A DNA stretch of 64,000 nucleotides from G963668435 sp963668435 (GTDB taxonomy: Bacteria; Latescibacterota; Latescibacteria; Latescibacterales; Latescibacteraceae). The stretch is from assembly GCA_963668435.2 (NCBI GenBank), contig CAXXSC010000001.1:248001-312000 (forward strand), in the 5' to 3' direction. Position numbers and translations under genes: made by a program. Shown one piece after another: positions 9,059 to 16,832 of this stretch (position 1 is the stretch's first letter; the number at the start of each line of letters is the position of its first letter). The notes beneath the pieces were generated by a model that was not told where the DNA came from, ran no database searches, and saw nothing but the letters and a program-made list of their open reading frames with translations.

Positions 9059-9901
9059 TCAATATTTATAGAAACCTTCACCACTTTTCCGTCCGTGAAG
9101 TCCGGCATCGACCATTTTCTTAAGTAGGGGGCAGGGGCGGAATTTACTGTCGTTGTAGCTTTCGTAGAGTACATCAAGCGAATAAAGAATTGTGTCAAGC
9201 CCGATCAAGTCGCCGGTTTCCAGCGGTCCCATGGGATGTCCGAAACATGAACGGAATATCTCGTCCACATCCTTGGCATTCGCTACATTGTCCTGAACAA
9301 GCCAGATAGCCTCATTGACAGTAAGCATCAGCACCCTGTTTGAGACAAAGCCCGGCATATCATTGACAATAATGGCTTTTTTGCCGATATCTGACAGAAA
9401 AGCCTTTGCGGTTTCTATGGTTGTGTCGCTCGTATGGAATCCTCGAATCACCTCAACCGCCGGTTTCATTGGGACCGGATTCATGAAATGCATCCCAAGC
9501 ACTTTGTCCTGTCTCTTTGTCCATGACGCTATTTTTGTGATGGAAATGGCCGATGTGTTGGCTGCAAATATACATTCCGGCTTGCAAATCGAATCGATTT
9601 CGTGATACAGCGGTTCTTTCAGCGTCGTGTTTTCCGTAATGTTCTCAACCAGAAAATCAACATCGGAAAAAGCTTTAGGCGAAGTGTCGAACTGAATCCG
9701 TTTCATGGCCGCGTCCGGGTCGAAATCCTTGTTGCTGAAACAATAGAAACGGAGGCCCTGGTATATGTTTTCGCGGGCTTTTTCTATGGCATCCTCTGAT
9801 TTGTCAACAATAACTGTGTCCAGATCAAATCGAGCGAGGGCTTGAGCCAAACCACTTCCCATAACGCCGCTGCCGGCAATTCCATAACGTTTTATTTCCA
9901 A
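9059..9901 (-). CDS. fkbK-like: FkbK-like 3-hydroxyacyl-CoA dehydrogenase family protein
   Basis: This is an NAD(P)-dependent dehydrogenase of 280 residues. It begins at once with a Rossmann motif (RYGIAGSGVMGSG) and has the family's HFMNPVPMKPAVEV segment, DMPGFVSNR and a C-terminal GRKSGEGFYKY tail. Size and motifs match 3-hydroxybutyryl-CoA dehydrogenases. In the Fkb pathway this homologue oxidises the glyceryl-ACP-derived intermediate. I chose TTG 9901 because GAGAGAGG lies about ten bases upstream and the predicted transcription start falls near 9964. The in-frame ATG at 9964 would add 21 residues without family resemblance and has no leader. It is the first gene of the minus-strand PKS operon, and 265 bases separate it from the ACP gene. 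Confidence 0.92.
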   Translation of the reverse strand: MEIKRYGIAGSGVMGSGLAQALARFDLDTVIVDKSEDAIEKARENIYQGLRFYCFSNKDFDPDAAMKRIQFDTSPKAFSDVDFLVENITENTTLKEPLYHEIDSICKPECIFAANTSAISITKIASWTKRQDKVLGMHFMNPVPMKPAVEVIRGFHTSDTTIETAKAFLSDIGKKAIIVNDMPGFVSNRVLMLTVNEAIWLVQDNVANAKDVDEIFRSCFGHPMGPLETGDLIGLDTILYSLDVLYESYNDSKFRPCPLLKKMVDAGLHGRKSGEGFYKY

Positions 9902-9955
9902 ATCGGTATATCCTCTCTCAATGTACAGCCTATTACCATAATAAGGTTGTTTTAC

Positions 9956-10010
9956 CAAAAACATCTCTTACTAATACAAAAAATAAAGAGTAGAAGTCAA
10001 GATGTTTTTG
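9956..10010. repeat. 11-bp perfect inverted repeat bracketing the PKS-operon promoter
   Basis: CAAAAACATCT (9956-9966) and its exact reverse complement AGATGTTTTTG (10000-10010) are separated by 33 bases. They enclose the predicted -35 and -10 boxes, the left arm covering the expected transcription start and the right arm touching the -35 box. The arrangement could hold a regulator dimer on each side or a DNA loop. No regulator gene is visible nearby. The arms are AT-rich, so chance is possible, but the fit to the promoter edges is notable. Confidence 0.45.
9971..10000 (-). promoter_or_regulatory. Predicted sigma70 promoter of the PKS/extender-unit operon
   Basis: On the minus strand, TTGACT (10000-9995) is followed after 18 bases by TATTAG (9976-9971). 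The predicted transcript starts near 9964 and leads to the TTG start of the FkbK-like gene with about 60 bases of leader. It lies inside the inverted repeat at 9956-10010. This is sequence inspection only. Confidence 0.5.
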
Positions 10011-10250
10011 CATGCACATTCGGGTTGTGTGTAAAATATATCACGCATTATCCTCTTTGTTTGGACTCATTAGGCGGGAAGGATTTACTCTGTCTTAATG
10101 CTGACTGCAAATATGGCGATATGGCAATATTTGCATGGTGAAGGCGTGGCTGAATACGCCGTATAATTCTTCTAAAATGTTATTTGTCAATTGTTAATGT
10201 AATTACGTGGTTGGCTGTATGTGAAAAAAACATTCATCGAATTTTCTTTG

Positions 10251-10280
10251 TTGTGCTCGTCTTCTGTATTTGTGTATAAT
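10251..10280 (+). promoter_or_regulatory. Candidate promoter for the secretin-like gene and downstream cluster
   Basis: TTGTGC (10251-10256) is followed after 18 bases by a perfect TATAAT (10275-10280). It would give a leader of about 235 bases before the ATG at 10521. The long leader and the imperfect -35 lower confidence. Confidence 0.4.
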
Positions 10281-10520
10281 ATTGTTAATAAATATGTTAA
10301 GTTAAAAAATACGGTTTTTGCAGCTCATGATGTGTTTTGTATTAAAATGCTTGTTAGAATACTAAAAAATATTTTTTTCCTTGACAACGCCTGAGAAAAA
10401 AAACATCATTCAGGTTGGTAAGATTTTATTTGTACTTACTTTATTGGCGAAGTACTCAATGCTGTTTTGAATTTCGAAAAAAACTGAATAATAAAGATCA
10501 CTCCAAAGAAAGGAGTAAAT

Positions 10521-11831
10521 ATGCACAGGCTGAATGTTGTGTGCATAGCGTTGCTGATCGTTTTTGGTGGCGCAAATATGGCTGTTTCACAGGAAAATTA
10601 TCTTCCCGGCGACAAAATCGAGTCAATTCTCGGCCCGGAAGATCATACTGGTGTGAAAACGGTCAAGGCTGGTACGTCCATTATTCTGAAAGGTATGTGC
10701 CGCGACGCTATGACCAAGTTTACGATCTGGCGACTGCAGCAGAAATTTGGGAATATCACCGATTTGACGTTTATGGAGAGTGGTGCGCTGAAAGATCTCG
10801 AGCGTATGGAGTCTTCGTTTTCCCAGGATCTGGCACTGAGCTTCAATACCGAAGACAGCTCACAGCTTGCACAAGACCTGCGCTTCAAGATCATCGAGGG
10901 GCGTCTGGTTGTCAGTGGTTATGCAAATAACAAAGACGATATTGCCAAGATTGAGAATATTGCGAAGATCTACGATAACAATCCTGTTGTCAATGTTGAA
11001 ATGCGGAAGGATATGATCGAGATTGACGCTATTTTCTGTCGTCTTCAGCGGACAGACGGCCGCAGTTTCGGTACGGACGGTCTTCAGTCGGCAAAAATTA
11101 CAATTCCTGCAGCAGGCTATACTTACCAAGGTGCGGCACATAGCAGCAGTTCTGATGCGATTTCTAATGAGGGTGGCCAGTATTCGAGCCTTGATCACCA
11201 GTTGAGTGCCGAGCTCAATCCCGGCAGCCTCATCAACTCTCTCACGTCTCATTTCCAGGTTCAGCAGGAAGATGTGAAAATTCTTGTCCGGCCGCATCTT
11301 TCGACATTGAACGGCCAGTCGGCAGAATTCCATTCGGGCGGACAGCAGCCGTTTGAGATCGCCAACCAGAATGTTCAGAATATCGAATGGAAAGATTACG
11401 GCACCAAGCTCACTATCAATCCGACTCTTACCACGAACGGGCAGATAGAACTCGATGTCAATATTGAGCTTACAATTCCTCTGAATGATGATAAGAACCG
11501 TTTCACCAAGTTCAGTCACAACGGCCGCGCGATTCTCAATGAAAATGAAGCGCTTGTGCTGAGTGGTCTGGTGCAGCAGTTATATACAATGGATGTTGCC
11601 CGTACTCCCTATATAAGCAAAGTGCCGATCCTCAATTTCTTCTTCGGTATGGAGGATAAGGATCATGCGCAGGAAGAGATGGCCGTTGTCGTGATGCCGC
11701 GCCGTCCCGCAATCGGCAATACAGAGGTTACCGGCATGATGAAAGGTTCTGAGCAGCTCCAGAACATAATTATCGATACGGAGCCGAAAATGGGTACTGT
11801 TCCCGAAAACGAAAAAAACAGGCGCCCGTAA
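10521..11831 (+). CDS. Secretin-like outer-membrane protein (CpaC/RcpA-like)
   Basis: The 436-residue protein has a signal peptide (positively charged start, hydrophobic stretch, cleavage near AVSQ-EN). Its N-terminal half contains a BON-like segment (residues about 118-155, GRLVVSGYANNKDDIAK). The C-terminal half has secretin features: VRPHLSTLNGQSAEF, WKDYGTKLTINPTL, LNENEALVLSGLVQQ and a VPILNFFFG motif resembling the secretin VPxLxxIPxLGxLF signature, about residues 250-395. Such proteins form large outer-membrane channels. It is short, and no other secretion or Tad-pilus gene is near, so the channel would be an orphan. AAAGGAG precedes the ATG. It may serve export of the cluster's product, but that is inference from position. 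Confidence 0.75.
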   Translation: MHRLNVVCIALLIVFGGANMAVSQENYLPGDKIESILGPEDHTGVKTVKAGTSIILKGMCRDAMTKFTIWRLQQKFGNITDLTFMESGALKDLERMESSFSQDLALSFNTEDSSQLAQDLRFKIIEGRLVVSGYANNKDDIAKIENIAKIYDNNPVVNVEMRKDMIEIDAIFCRLQRTDGRSFGTDGLQSAKITIPAAGYTYQGAAHSSSSDAISNEGGQYSSLDHQLSAELNPGSLINSLTSHFQVQQEDVKILVRPHLSTLNGQSAEFHSGGQQPFEIANQNVQNIEWKDYGTKLTINPTLTTNGQIELDVNIELTIPLNDDKNRFTKFSHNGRAILNENEALVLSGLVQQLYTMDVARTPYISKVPILNFFFGMEDKDHAQEEMAVVVMPRRPAIGNTEVTGMMKGSEQLQNIIIDTEPKMGTVPENEKNRRP

Positions 11832-11856
11832 TTATGATGGCGTGAGGCTGTATTGA

Positions 11857-11890
11857 GGCAATGGCGCCAGTTTTTGGCCGCGCCATTGCC
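11857..11890 (+). terminator. Strong hairpin after the secretin-like gene
   Basis: GGCAATGGCGC (11857-11867) pairs perfectly with GCGCCATTGCC (11880-11890) around a 12-base loop. The stem is 11 bp and GC-rich. The downstream bases are not a clean T-run (GTGAATGTTTTT), so it may be a weak terminator or an mRNA-stabilising element rather than a full stop. Confidence 0.45.
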
Positions 11891-12004
11891 GTGAATGTTT
11901 TTGGTGGCCGGTCATTGGGATATGGCGAGGTGACGATCGTATTTCGTTCACGTTGACGTTTTCTGTAACCCGGTGTTCCAACGAATAGAATTCAAGGATG
12001 TATT

Positions 12005-13597
12005 ATGAGGAGCTTTAATGGGATAGCAGCGGCTTTAGCTGCCGTCACGGTGTTGTTTGCTGCTGGTGTTGCTGCGCAGGAGTTTCCTGACGAGGTCTAT
12101 TTGCCAACTGCTCCCGAAAGCGAAGCCTCCAATGTACTTCCGTGGAAGCCTGCGCCGCCGCAGTGGGCTGAAATGTTGTCGTTTTACGTTGATAACGATA
12201 TTTTCCCCGGCGTGTCGGTTTTATACAAATCTCCCAACTGGGGAGTCAGGTTTGTCAGCGCAGGCCAGCCTATTGTTGGGAAGGACAAGTTTAAATTCAA
12301 GCCGAGTACACAATTCCGCATCGGCAGTTGTTCCAAGGCGACTGTGTCAATCGTGATGCTTCAGATGGATTACGAGCATAAGCTCAATCTCAGCGATCCG
12401 ATTACGATGCATTTGCCGCCGGAAATCACGGATAAGATTCCCCACGCCGAGAGCATCACGATCCGTTCCTGTCTCGACATGACTTCAGGCTTGAGGAGCT
12501 ACACGGATATTGTGCTTCTTGGCGATCCGCAGCCCGATACCGCCCTTAATCATTATCAGCCTACTGACATCCTGAATATGGCCATGGATTATGATTCACC
12601 GGAGTTCTTGCCGGACACTACGGAAGATGGAGAGCATTTCAATTACAATTACACAAATACCGGTTATCTGATTTGCGGTCTGATTGCCGAGAGGATCGAC
12701 GGAAAACCGCTGCATGAGCTCCTTCGTGATCGCGTGTTCGACAAGATCGGTATGAGCGACACTTTTCTTGCCCAGGATTACAGGATTACCCGGCGAATGG
12801 CTCACGGTTACACGGCTTTTTACGAGACCGGGGCATGGCAGGATGGTACGATATATGATCAGAGCGTTCCATGGGCGGCAGGCGCCGTTATCTCGACACC
12901 CTTTGATCTGCTTCATTTTTACCAGACAATTTTTGAATCGGAACATCTGCTGAAAGATCTGTCGCGGCGGAAATTCCTGAGAATGAACTATGCCGAAGAG
13001 CACAAGGGTTATGGCAAAGCCATCCTCGAGGAGATCGTTCCGGCCGGTTCAACAATTGGGCATGGCGGAACTGTTCTTGGCTACCTGACACTTATGCTGC
13101 ATTCACCCGATGAGAATTTTTATTATATCAGCTATATCAACACCTGGGATAACAAGTATTGCCGTGTTGAAGTCTGTAACCGTATTCTCCATCTCGCCCT
13201 CGGCAGTCCGGAAATGCCATCGCCGGCAGATGGCGTTGATGCGCCGTTGAAAAATGGTGGAGTAACGCTTTCCTGGTATCCCGGCAACCTGAGTGGTGAA
13301 GAATATCATGTTTATGTCGGTACGAATGAGCAGGCTGTGGTCAATGCGACGCTCGATAGCCATTCCGGGGTCAGCCTTGAGCGCGCCAGTGAGCTTTCCC
13401 TGGTGAAACGTGGTTTGAAACCGGGCACACGCTATTATTGGCGTGTCGATACGCATCATAAGAAAAGCGAACGTGAAATCCAGTATGAACAAGAAGATAT
13501 CGAAACCCTTATAGGTAATTTCAACACCTATGCATACAGGGATGTCGATGATTACGACACCATTCCGGGACCCACATGGTCATTTACCGCAAAATAA
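12005..13597 (+). CDS. Secreted serine hydrolase, class C beta-lactamase family, with C-terminal Fn3-like domain
   Basis: The protein has 530 residues and a signal peptide ending near GVAAQ. The penicillin-binding fold motifs are complete: SxxK at 108-111 (SCSK), YxN at 216-218 (YTN) and an HGG at 353-355 in the KTG position. Related enzymes act as esterases, D-aminopeptidases or carboxypeptidases and often process or resist secondary metabolites. After the catalytic domain a beta-sandwich segment (about 405-490) carries GVTLSWYPG and GLKPGTRYYWRVDT, typical of an Fn3-like module. It precedes and overlaps by 22 bases a paralogue that lacks the catalytic residues. A role in maturing or inactivating the polyketide outside the cytoplasm is inference. 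Confidence 0.9.
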   Translation: MRSFNGIAAALAAVTVLFAAGVAAQEFPDEVYLPTAPESEASNVLPWKPAPPQWAEMLSFYVDNDIFPGVSVLYKSPNWGVRFVSAGQPIVGKDKFKFKPSTQFRIGSCSKATVSIVMLQMDYEHKLNLSDPITMHLPPEITDKIPHAESITIRSCLDMTSGLRSYTDIVLLGDPQPDTALNHYQPTDILNMAMDYDSPEFLPDTTEDGEHFNYNYTNTGYLICGLIAERIDGKPLHELLRDRVFDKIGMSDTFLAQDYRITRRMAHGYTAFYETGAWQDGTIYDQSVPWAAGAVISTPFDLLHFYQTIFESEHLLKDLSRRKFLRMNYAEEHKGYGKAILEEIVPAGSTIGHGGTVLGYLTLMLHSPDENFYYISYINTWDNKYCRVEVCNRILHLALGSPEMPSPADGVDAPLKNGGVTLSWYPGNLSGEEYHVYVGTNEQAVVNATLDSHSGVSLERASELSLVKRGLKPGTRYYWRVDTHHKKSEREIQYEQEDIETLIGNFNTYAYRDVDDYDTIPGPTWSFTAK

Positions 13598-15114
13598 AAA
13601 ACAATATATCAGGCATAAACGCTTTTGTTGTCTGCCTGATTGTTCTCGGCTTCGCGGCAGGACAAGTTTTTGCCGCCAATGCTGACACAAACGTGCTGCC
13701 ATGTCCCGAAGAGTGGTTGACTGACGCCCGTTTTTTTGTCGATAACGGTCAGATTCCGGGGGCGCTGATTATTGTTGACAGCCCGGAATGGGGCTTGTGC
13801 GTTGGTTCCGCTGGATTCGCCGATATTAGCGATTCCACGCCATTCGATATCGGAATGCGTTTCAGGGCGGGAGAAGCCTCGCGCCTGATGATGACGACGA
13901 TTATCCTCCAGCTTGAGCATGAAAAGAAATTCCAGCTCGACGATATGATTGATGATATTATCGGCGGCGGATATGTACCGAACGGCGACAAGATAAGCAT
14001 TCGTGACTGTCTCAAAATGCAGACCGGTCTCTATGACTATACTCAGGACGAGGTGTTCAGTACGGCAGAGAAATCGACGGGGGGGACCTACCTTCCTGAA
14101 GAAATACTGTTCAAAATCCGTTCGGGGCTGCACGATCAATCGCAGTCTCCCGGCGCTGAATTCGATGAATCTGATACCGGTTATCTTCTTGCCGCGCTCG
14201 TGATCGAAAAGACAGAAGGGAAACCTCTCGGCCTGGTCATGGAAGAGAGGATTTTCCGGCCACTTGGTATGGACAATAGTTTTTTTGCCTATGAGCCCGA
14301 TATCCCGGAACCGCTGATTCACGGCTATGCCAATATGGATTCACTTGTCACCGACCGCAGTTTTTATAATCCGACAGCACTTGGGCCCGCGCGCGCTGTT
14401 GTGTCAACTCCTTCTGAAATCCTGCATTTCCTGAAAGAGCTTTTGGAAGGGAAAAAGCTACTCAGTGAGCGTTCATACGGTCTGATGACGGCATTTGCCA
14501 ATGCAAGAAACGAAGAGGATGCCTTTGCGCTTGGACTGCTTGAGCGGATTTCCCGGCGTGGAACCTGGCGTGGTTTCGAGTCGAATGTGCCCGGCTATAC
14601 CGCTATGGCAGGATATTATATGCAGGGTGATACGTACATCATGGTTCTCACAAACAGCAAGGAGAACAAGGCTGTCTGCCGCGAAATATTCCGGAATGTG
14701 TTGCGACGGGTCAGCGGATGTCCAACCGACTATTCGCCACGGGACAAAAGAGCTGTTGAGACGGGAAGTAACGGTGTGCGCCTGTCCTGGCAGGCCGGGT
14801 TTATTTACGGTGAGAAGTACCGTGTTTTTGCCGGAAGAGATCGGACAAAAGTCGAGAGTGCGACCGTTGATCATCATCCCGATGTCACCATGCTCGAGGC
14901 TGACGCGAAAGCCTACCGCGTTTATTTAAAGGATCTGAGGCCGGGACGATATTACTGGCGAGTTGAGGCTGTTCGCAAGCGCCCGGACACTGAAATGGAA
15001 AACGCCTGGGAATGGCGCGATCATTTGCTGGAACAGCATCCGCAACTTCCCTGGCTGCCAGTTCCGGAATACGAAACGGTCACTGGCCCGGTCAGTACAT
15101 TTTCAGTGAGATAA
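13576..15114 (+). CDS. Catalytically dead paralogue of the upstream beta-lactamase-fold hydrolase
   Basis: This 512-residue protein with a signal peptide aligns along its length with the preceding gene: FVDNGQIPGALII matches FYVDNDIFPGVSV, and the C-terminal LRPGRYYWRVEA matches the Fn3-like tail. The catalytic motifs are lost. SCSK becomes EASR (100-103, nucleophile Ser to Glu and Lys to Arg), YTN becomes ESD (198-200), and the HGG becomes FES within GFESNVPGY. The surrounding fold residues (FRxG, LQLEHEKK, DTGY, GKPL, LGM) are conserved and the frame is intact. It therefore looks like a maintained pseudoenzyme, not a decaying copy. It overlaps its active partner by 22 bases, which suggests coupled translation and perhaps a heterodimer. 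Confidence 0.88.
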   Translation: MVIYRKIKNNISGINAFVVCLIVLGFAAGQVFAANADTNVLPCPEEWLTDARFFVDNGQIPGALIIVDSPEWGLCVGSAGFADISDSTPFDIGMRFRAGEASRLMMTTIILQLEHEKKFQLDDMIDDIIGGGYVPNGDKISIRDCLKMQTGLYDYTQDEVFSTAEKSTGGTYLPEEILFKIRSGLHDQSQSPGAEFDESDTGYLLAALVIEKTEGKPLGLVMEERIFRPLGMDNSFFAYEPDIPEPLIHGYANMDSLVTDRSFYNPTALGPARAVVSTPSEILHFLKELLEGKKLLSERSYGLMTAFANARNEEDAFALGLLERISRRGTWRGFESNVPGYTAMAGYYMQGDTYIMVLTNSKENKAVCREIFRNVLRRVSGCPTDYSPRDKRAVETGSNGVRLSWQAGFIYGEKYRVFAGRDRTKVESATVDHHPDVTMLEADAKAYRVYLKDLRPGRYYWRVEAVRKRPDTEMENAWEWRDHLLEQHPQLPWLPVPEYETVTGPVSTFSVR

Positions 15115-15140
15115 TGAACGAGATTAGCGAGAATTAGAAT

Positions 15141-16832
15141 ATGTTGGCAACGGATGATAATTCGAACCAGCCCAAATATGTTGGCCGTTTGGTAAATATG
15201 CCGTTTATCAGGCTTTTGCTTGAGCACCTGCAAGATAAAATTTTGCGTGTTTTTATCATGAGTTTTCTTTCTGGCGTATCGAACGGTGCGATTGTTGCGA
15301 TTATTAACGGTGCGGCGATAACTCATCGTAAAGGTGAGGACGAACTGATTCGTTATTTTTTCATGTTCGTTGCGGCAGTTGCCATGTATGTTTACTGCAA
15401 TAACGATTTGTTACGCATGTCGGTTGTATATGGAGAAAAAATAGTCAAGCATTTCCGCCTCAAGCTCGCCACCCTGATTCGTCAAAGCGATCTTCTGTTG
15501 TTCGACCGGCTCGAGACCTCACAGGTTTATGTAACCCTTTCCGATAATACTTCTATTATTTCCAGAGCCTCGGAGCCGATTTTCAAAGCGAGCGGTTCCG
15601 CAATTATGCTCTTGTTCTGTTTCGTGTATCTCTATATCATATCTCCGGTGGCTTTTTACATCAATATCTTGATGACGATCACGACAATGCTGATCTACAT
15701 GAAAGTGGCTGTTGATGTAGAAGCGAGTTTTTCAAAAGCGTACACTCAGGAAAAAGGCTTTTTTCATCATATCAACCAGCTCCTCGAAGGTATCAAAGAA
15801 GTAAAGATGAGCCGTAAGCGCGGTGATGACCTTGTCGGTAATTTCATTGAACCGCAGGCAGAGAATGCCCGCAAGCATAAGGTGACCGCCAACAGCCTCC
15901 ATATCAAGAATTATCTTTCTACCAAAGTGTTCGTGTTTTTTGTCACCGCGAGTTTTGTTTTTCTGCTTCCCATGCTGCAGAATATCTCCAATGAGGATGT
16001 GATTTCCCTTATTGCCGTGGCGCTTTTCATGATCAGCCCCATCGGTGATCTCGTGCAGGCAATACCCGAACTCGCCCAGGCGAATGTTGCGGTTATCAAG
16101 CTTGATGAGCTCGAAAGTAATCTGAATCGTATGGAATCGCTTGATTCGGGTGCTCCGAAATCCTCTGTTGCGACCCTAGGCCTCCGCAATGCGGAATTTT
16201 GTTATCGTGATACTAAAAACGAGCCTGTGTTTTGTGTCGGGCCTCTCGATATGGAATTTAACGCCGGTGAAGTGAGTTTCCTTGTTGGCGGAAATGGCAG
16301 TGGAAAATCAACGGTCCTCAAGCTGTTAACCGGTCTCTATCCCCTTGACAAAGGCAGCCTGCTGCTTGACGGTATCCCTGTCGAAAACCAAAACCGTCAG
16401 ATGGCGCGTGAGCATTTCTCATCCATTTTTTCAGACTTCCATCTTTTTGATATGCTTTACGGCATGAGAGATACCGGCTCGGAGAGGGTGAATGAACTTC
16501 TTCGCCAGATGAAAATGGAATACAAGACAATTTACAGTGACGGCGCATTTTCCCGTATCGACCTCTCCACAGGGCAGCGCAAACGTCTCGCTCTTATTGT
16601 GACCATGCTTGAGGATAGGCCAATCTACATTTTTGACGAAGTTGCCGCCGATCAGGATCCGCAGTTCCGTGATTTCTTTTACCACGATATTCTGGCCGAA
16701 TTTAAAAAACAGGGAAAAATTGTGCTGGTTGTCAGTCACGACGCCGAATACTTTGAGGCTGCCGATAAAGTCTACCGTCTCGATTACGGGCGGATCATCG
16801 AGGAAATATCACAGGGTGGAGAGACAGCATGA
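15141..16832 (+). CDS. ABC exporter, fused permease-ATPase (SyrD/PvdE-like)
   Basis: The 563-residue half-transporter has an N-terminal membrane domain with about six hydrophobic segments (residues about 35-315) and a C-terminal ATPase. The ATPase has Walker A GGNGSGKS at 383-390, signature LSTGQRKR, Walker B PIYIFDE and switch His in VVSHD. The layout and the LSTGQRKRLAL signature match the cyclic-peptide/siderophore exporter branch (SyrD, PvdE), whose members move non-ribosomal products to the periplasm. It sits 26 bases after the pseudoenzyme gene and overlaps the ParA-like gene by four bases (ATGA). Its likely substrate is the product or an intermediate of the neighbouring PKS pathway. 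Confidence 0.88.
   Translation: MLATDDNSNQPKYVGRLVNMPFIRLLLEHLQDKILRVFIMSFLSGVSNGAIVAIINGAAITHRKGEDELIRYFFMFVAAVAMYVYCNNDLLRMSVVYGEKIVKHFRLKLATLIRQSDLLLFDRLETSQVYVTLSDNTSIISRASEPIFKASGSAIMLLFCFVYLYIISPVAFYINILMTITTMLIYMKVAVDVEASFSKAYTQEKGFFHHINQLLEGIKEVKMSRKRGDDLVGNFIEPQAENARKHKVTANSLHIKNYLSTKVFVFFVTASFVFLLPMLQNISNEDVISLIAVALFMISPIGDLVQAIPELAQANVAVIKLDELESNLNRMESLDSGAPKSSVATLGLRNAEFCYRDTKNEPVFCVGPLDMEFNAGEVSFLVGGNGSGKSTVLKLLTGLYPLDKGSLLLDGIPVENQNRQMAREHFSSIFSDFHLFDMLYGMRDTGSERVNELLRQMKMEYKTIYSDGAFSRIDLSTGQRKRLALIVTMLEDRPIYIFDEVAADQDPQFRDFFYHDILAEFKKQGKIVLVVSHDAEYFEAADKVYRLDYGRIIEEISQGGETA

Larger units (their letters stand above)
9902..10520. other. Divergent intergenic region between the PKS operon and the plus-strand export genes
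   Basis: This AT-rich region has no credible gene. It contains the minus-strand promoter and inverted repeat described separately, a plus-strand promoter candidate at 10251-10280, and a second possible plus-strand -35 (TTGACA, 10381-10386) without a good -10 box. A short inverted repeat (CCTGA at 10390-10394, TCAGG at 10410-10414) is too weak to call. AAAGGAG at 10508-10514 is the ribosome binding site of the secretin-like gene. Confidence 0.6.

Noticed and set aside
10390..10414. CCTGA-N15-TCAGG inverted repeat near the secretin-like gene
   Set aside because: Arms of only 5 bp are expected by chance in a region of this length.
10860..11519. A 219-codon minus-strand frame opposite the secretin-like gene
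   Set aside because: Antisense shadow; no motif, signal or ribosome binding site.
13609..14322. A 237-codon minus-strand frame opposite the pseudoenzyme gene
   Set aside because: Antisense shadow of a gene with clear homology to its neighbour; its composition is typical of reverse-frame translation.
13576..15114. Calling the second beta-lactamase-fold gene a decayed pseudogene
   Set aside because: The frame, signal peptide and fold residues are intact over 512 codons; only catalytic positions changed, so pseudoenzyme fits better.
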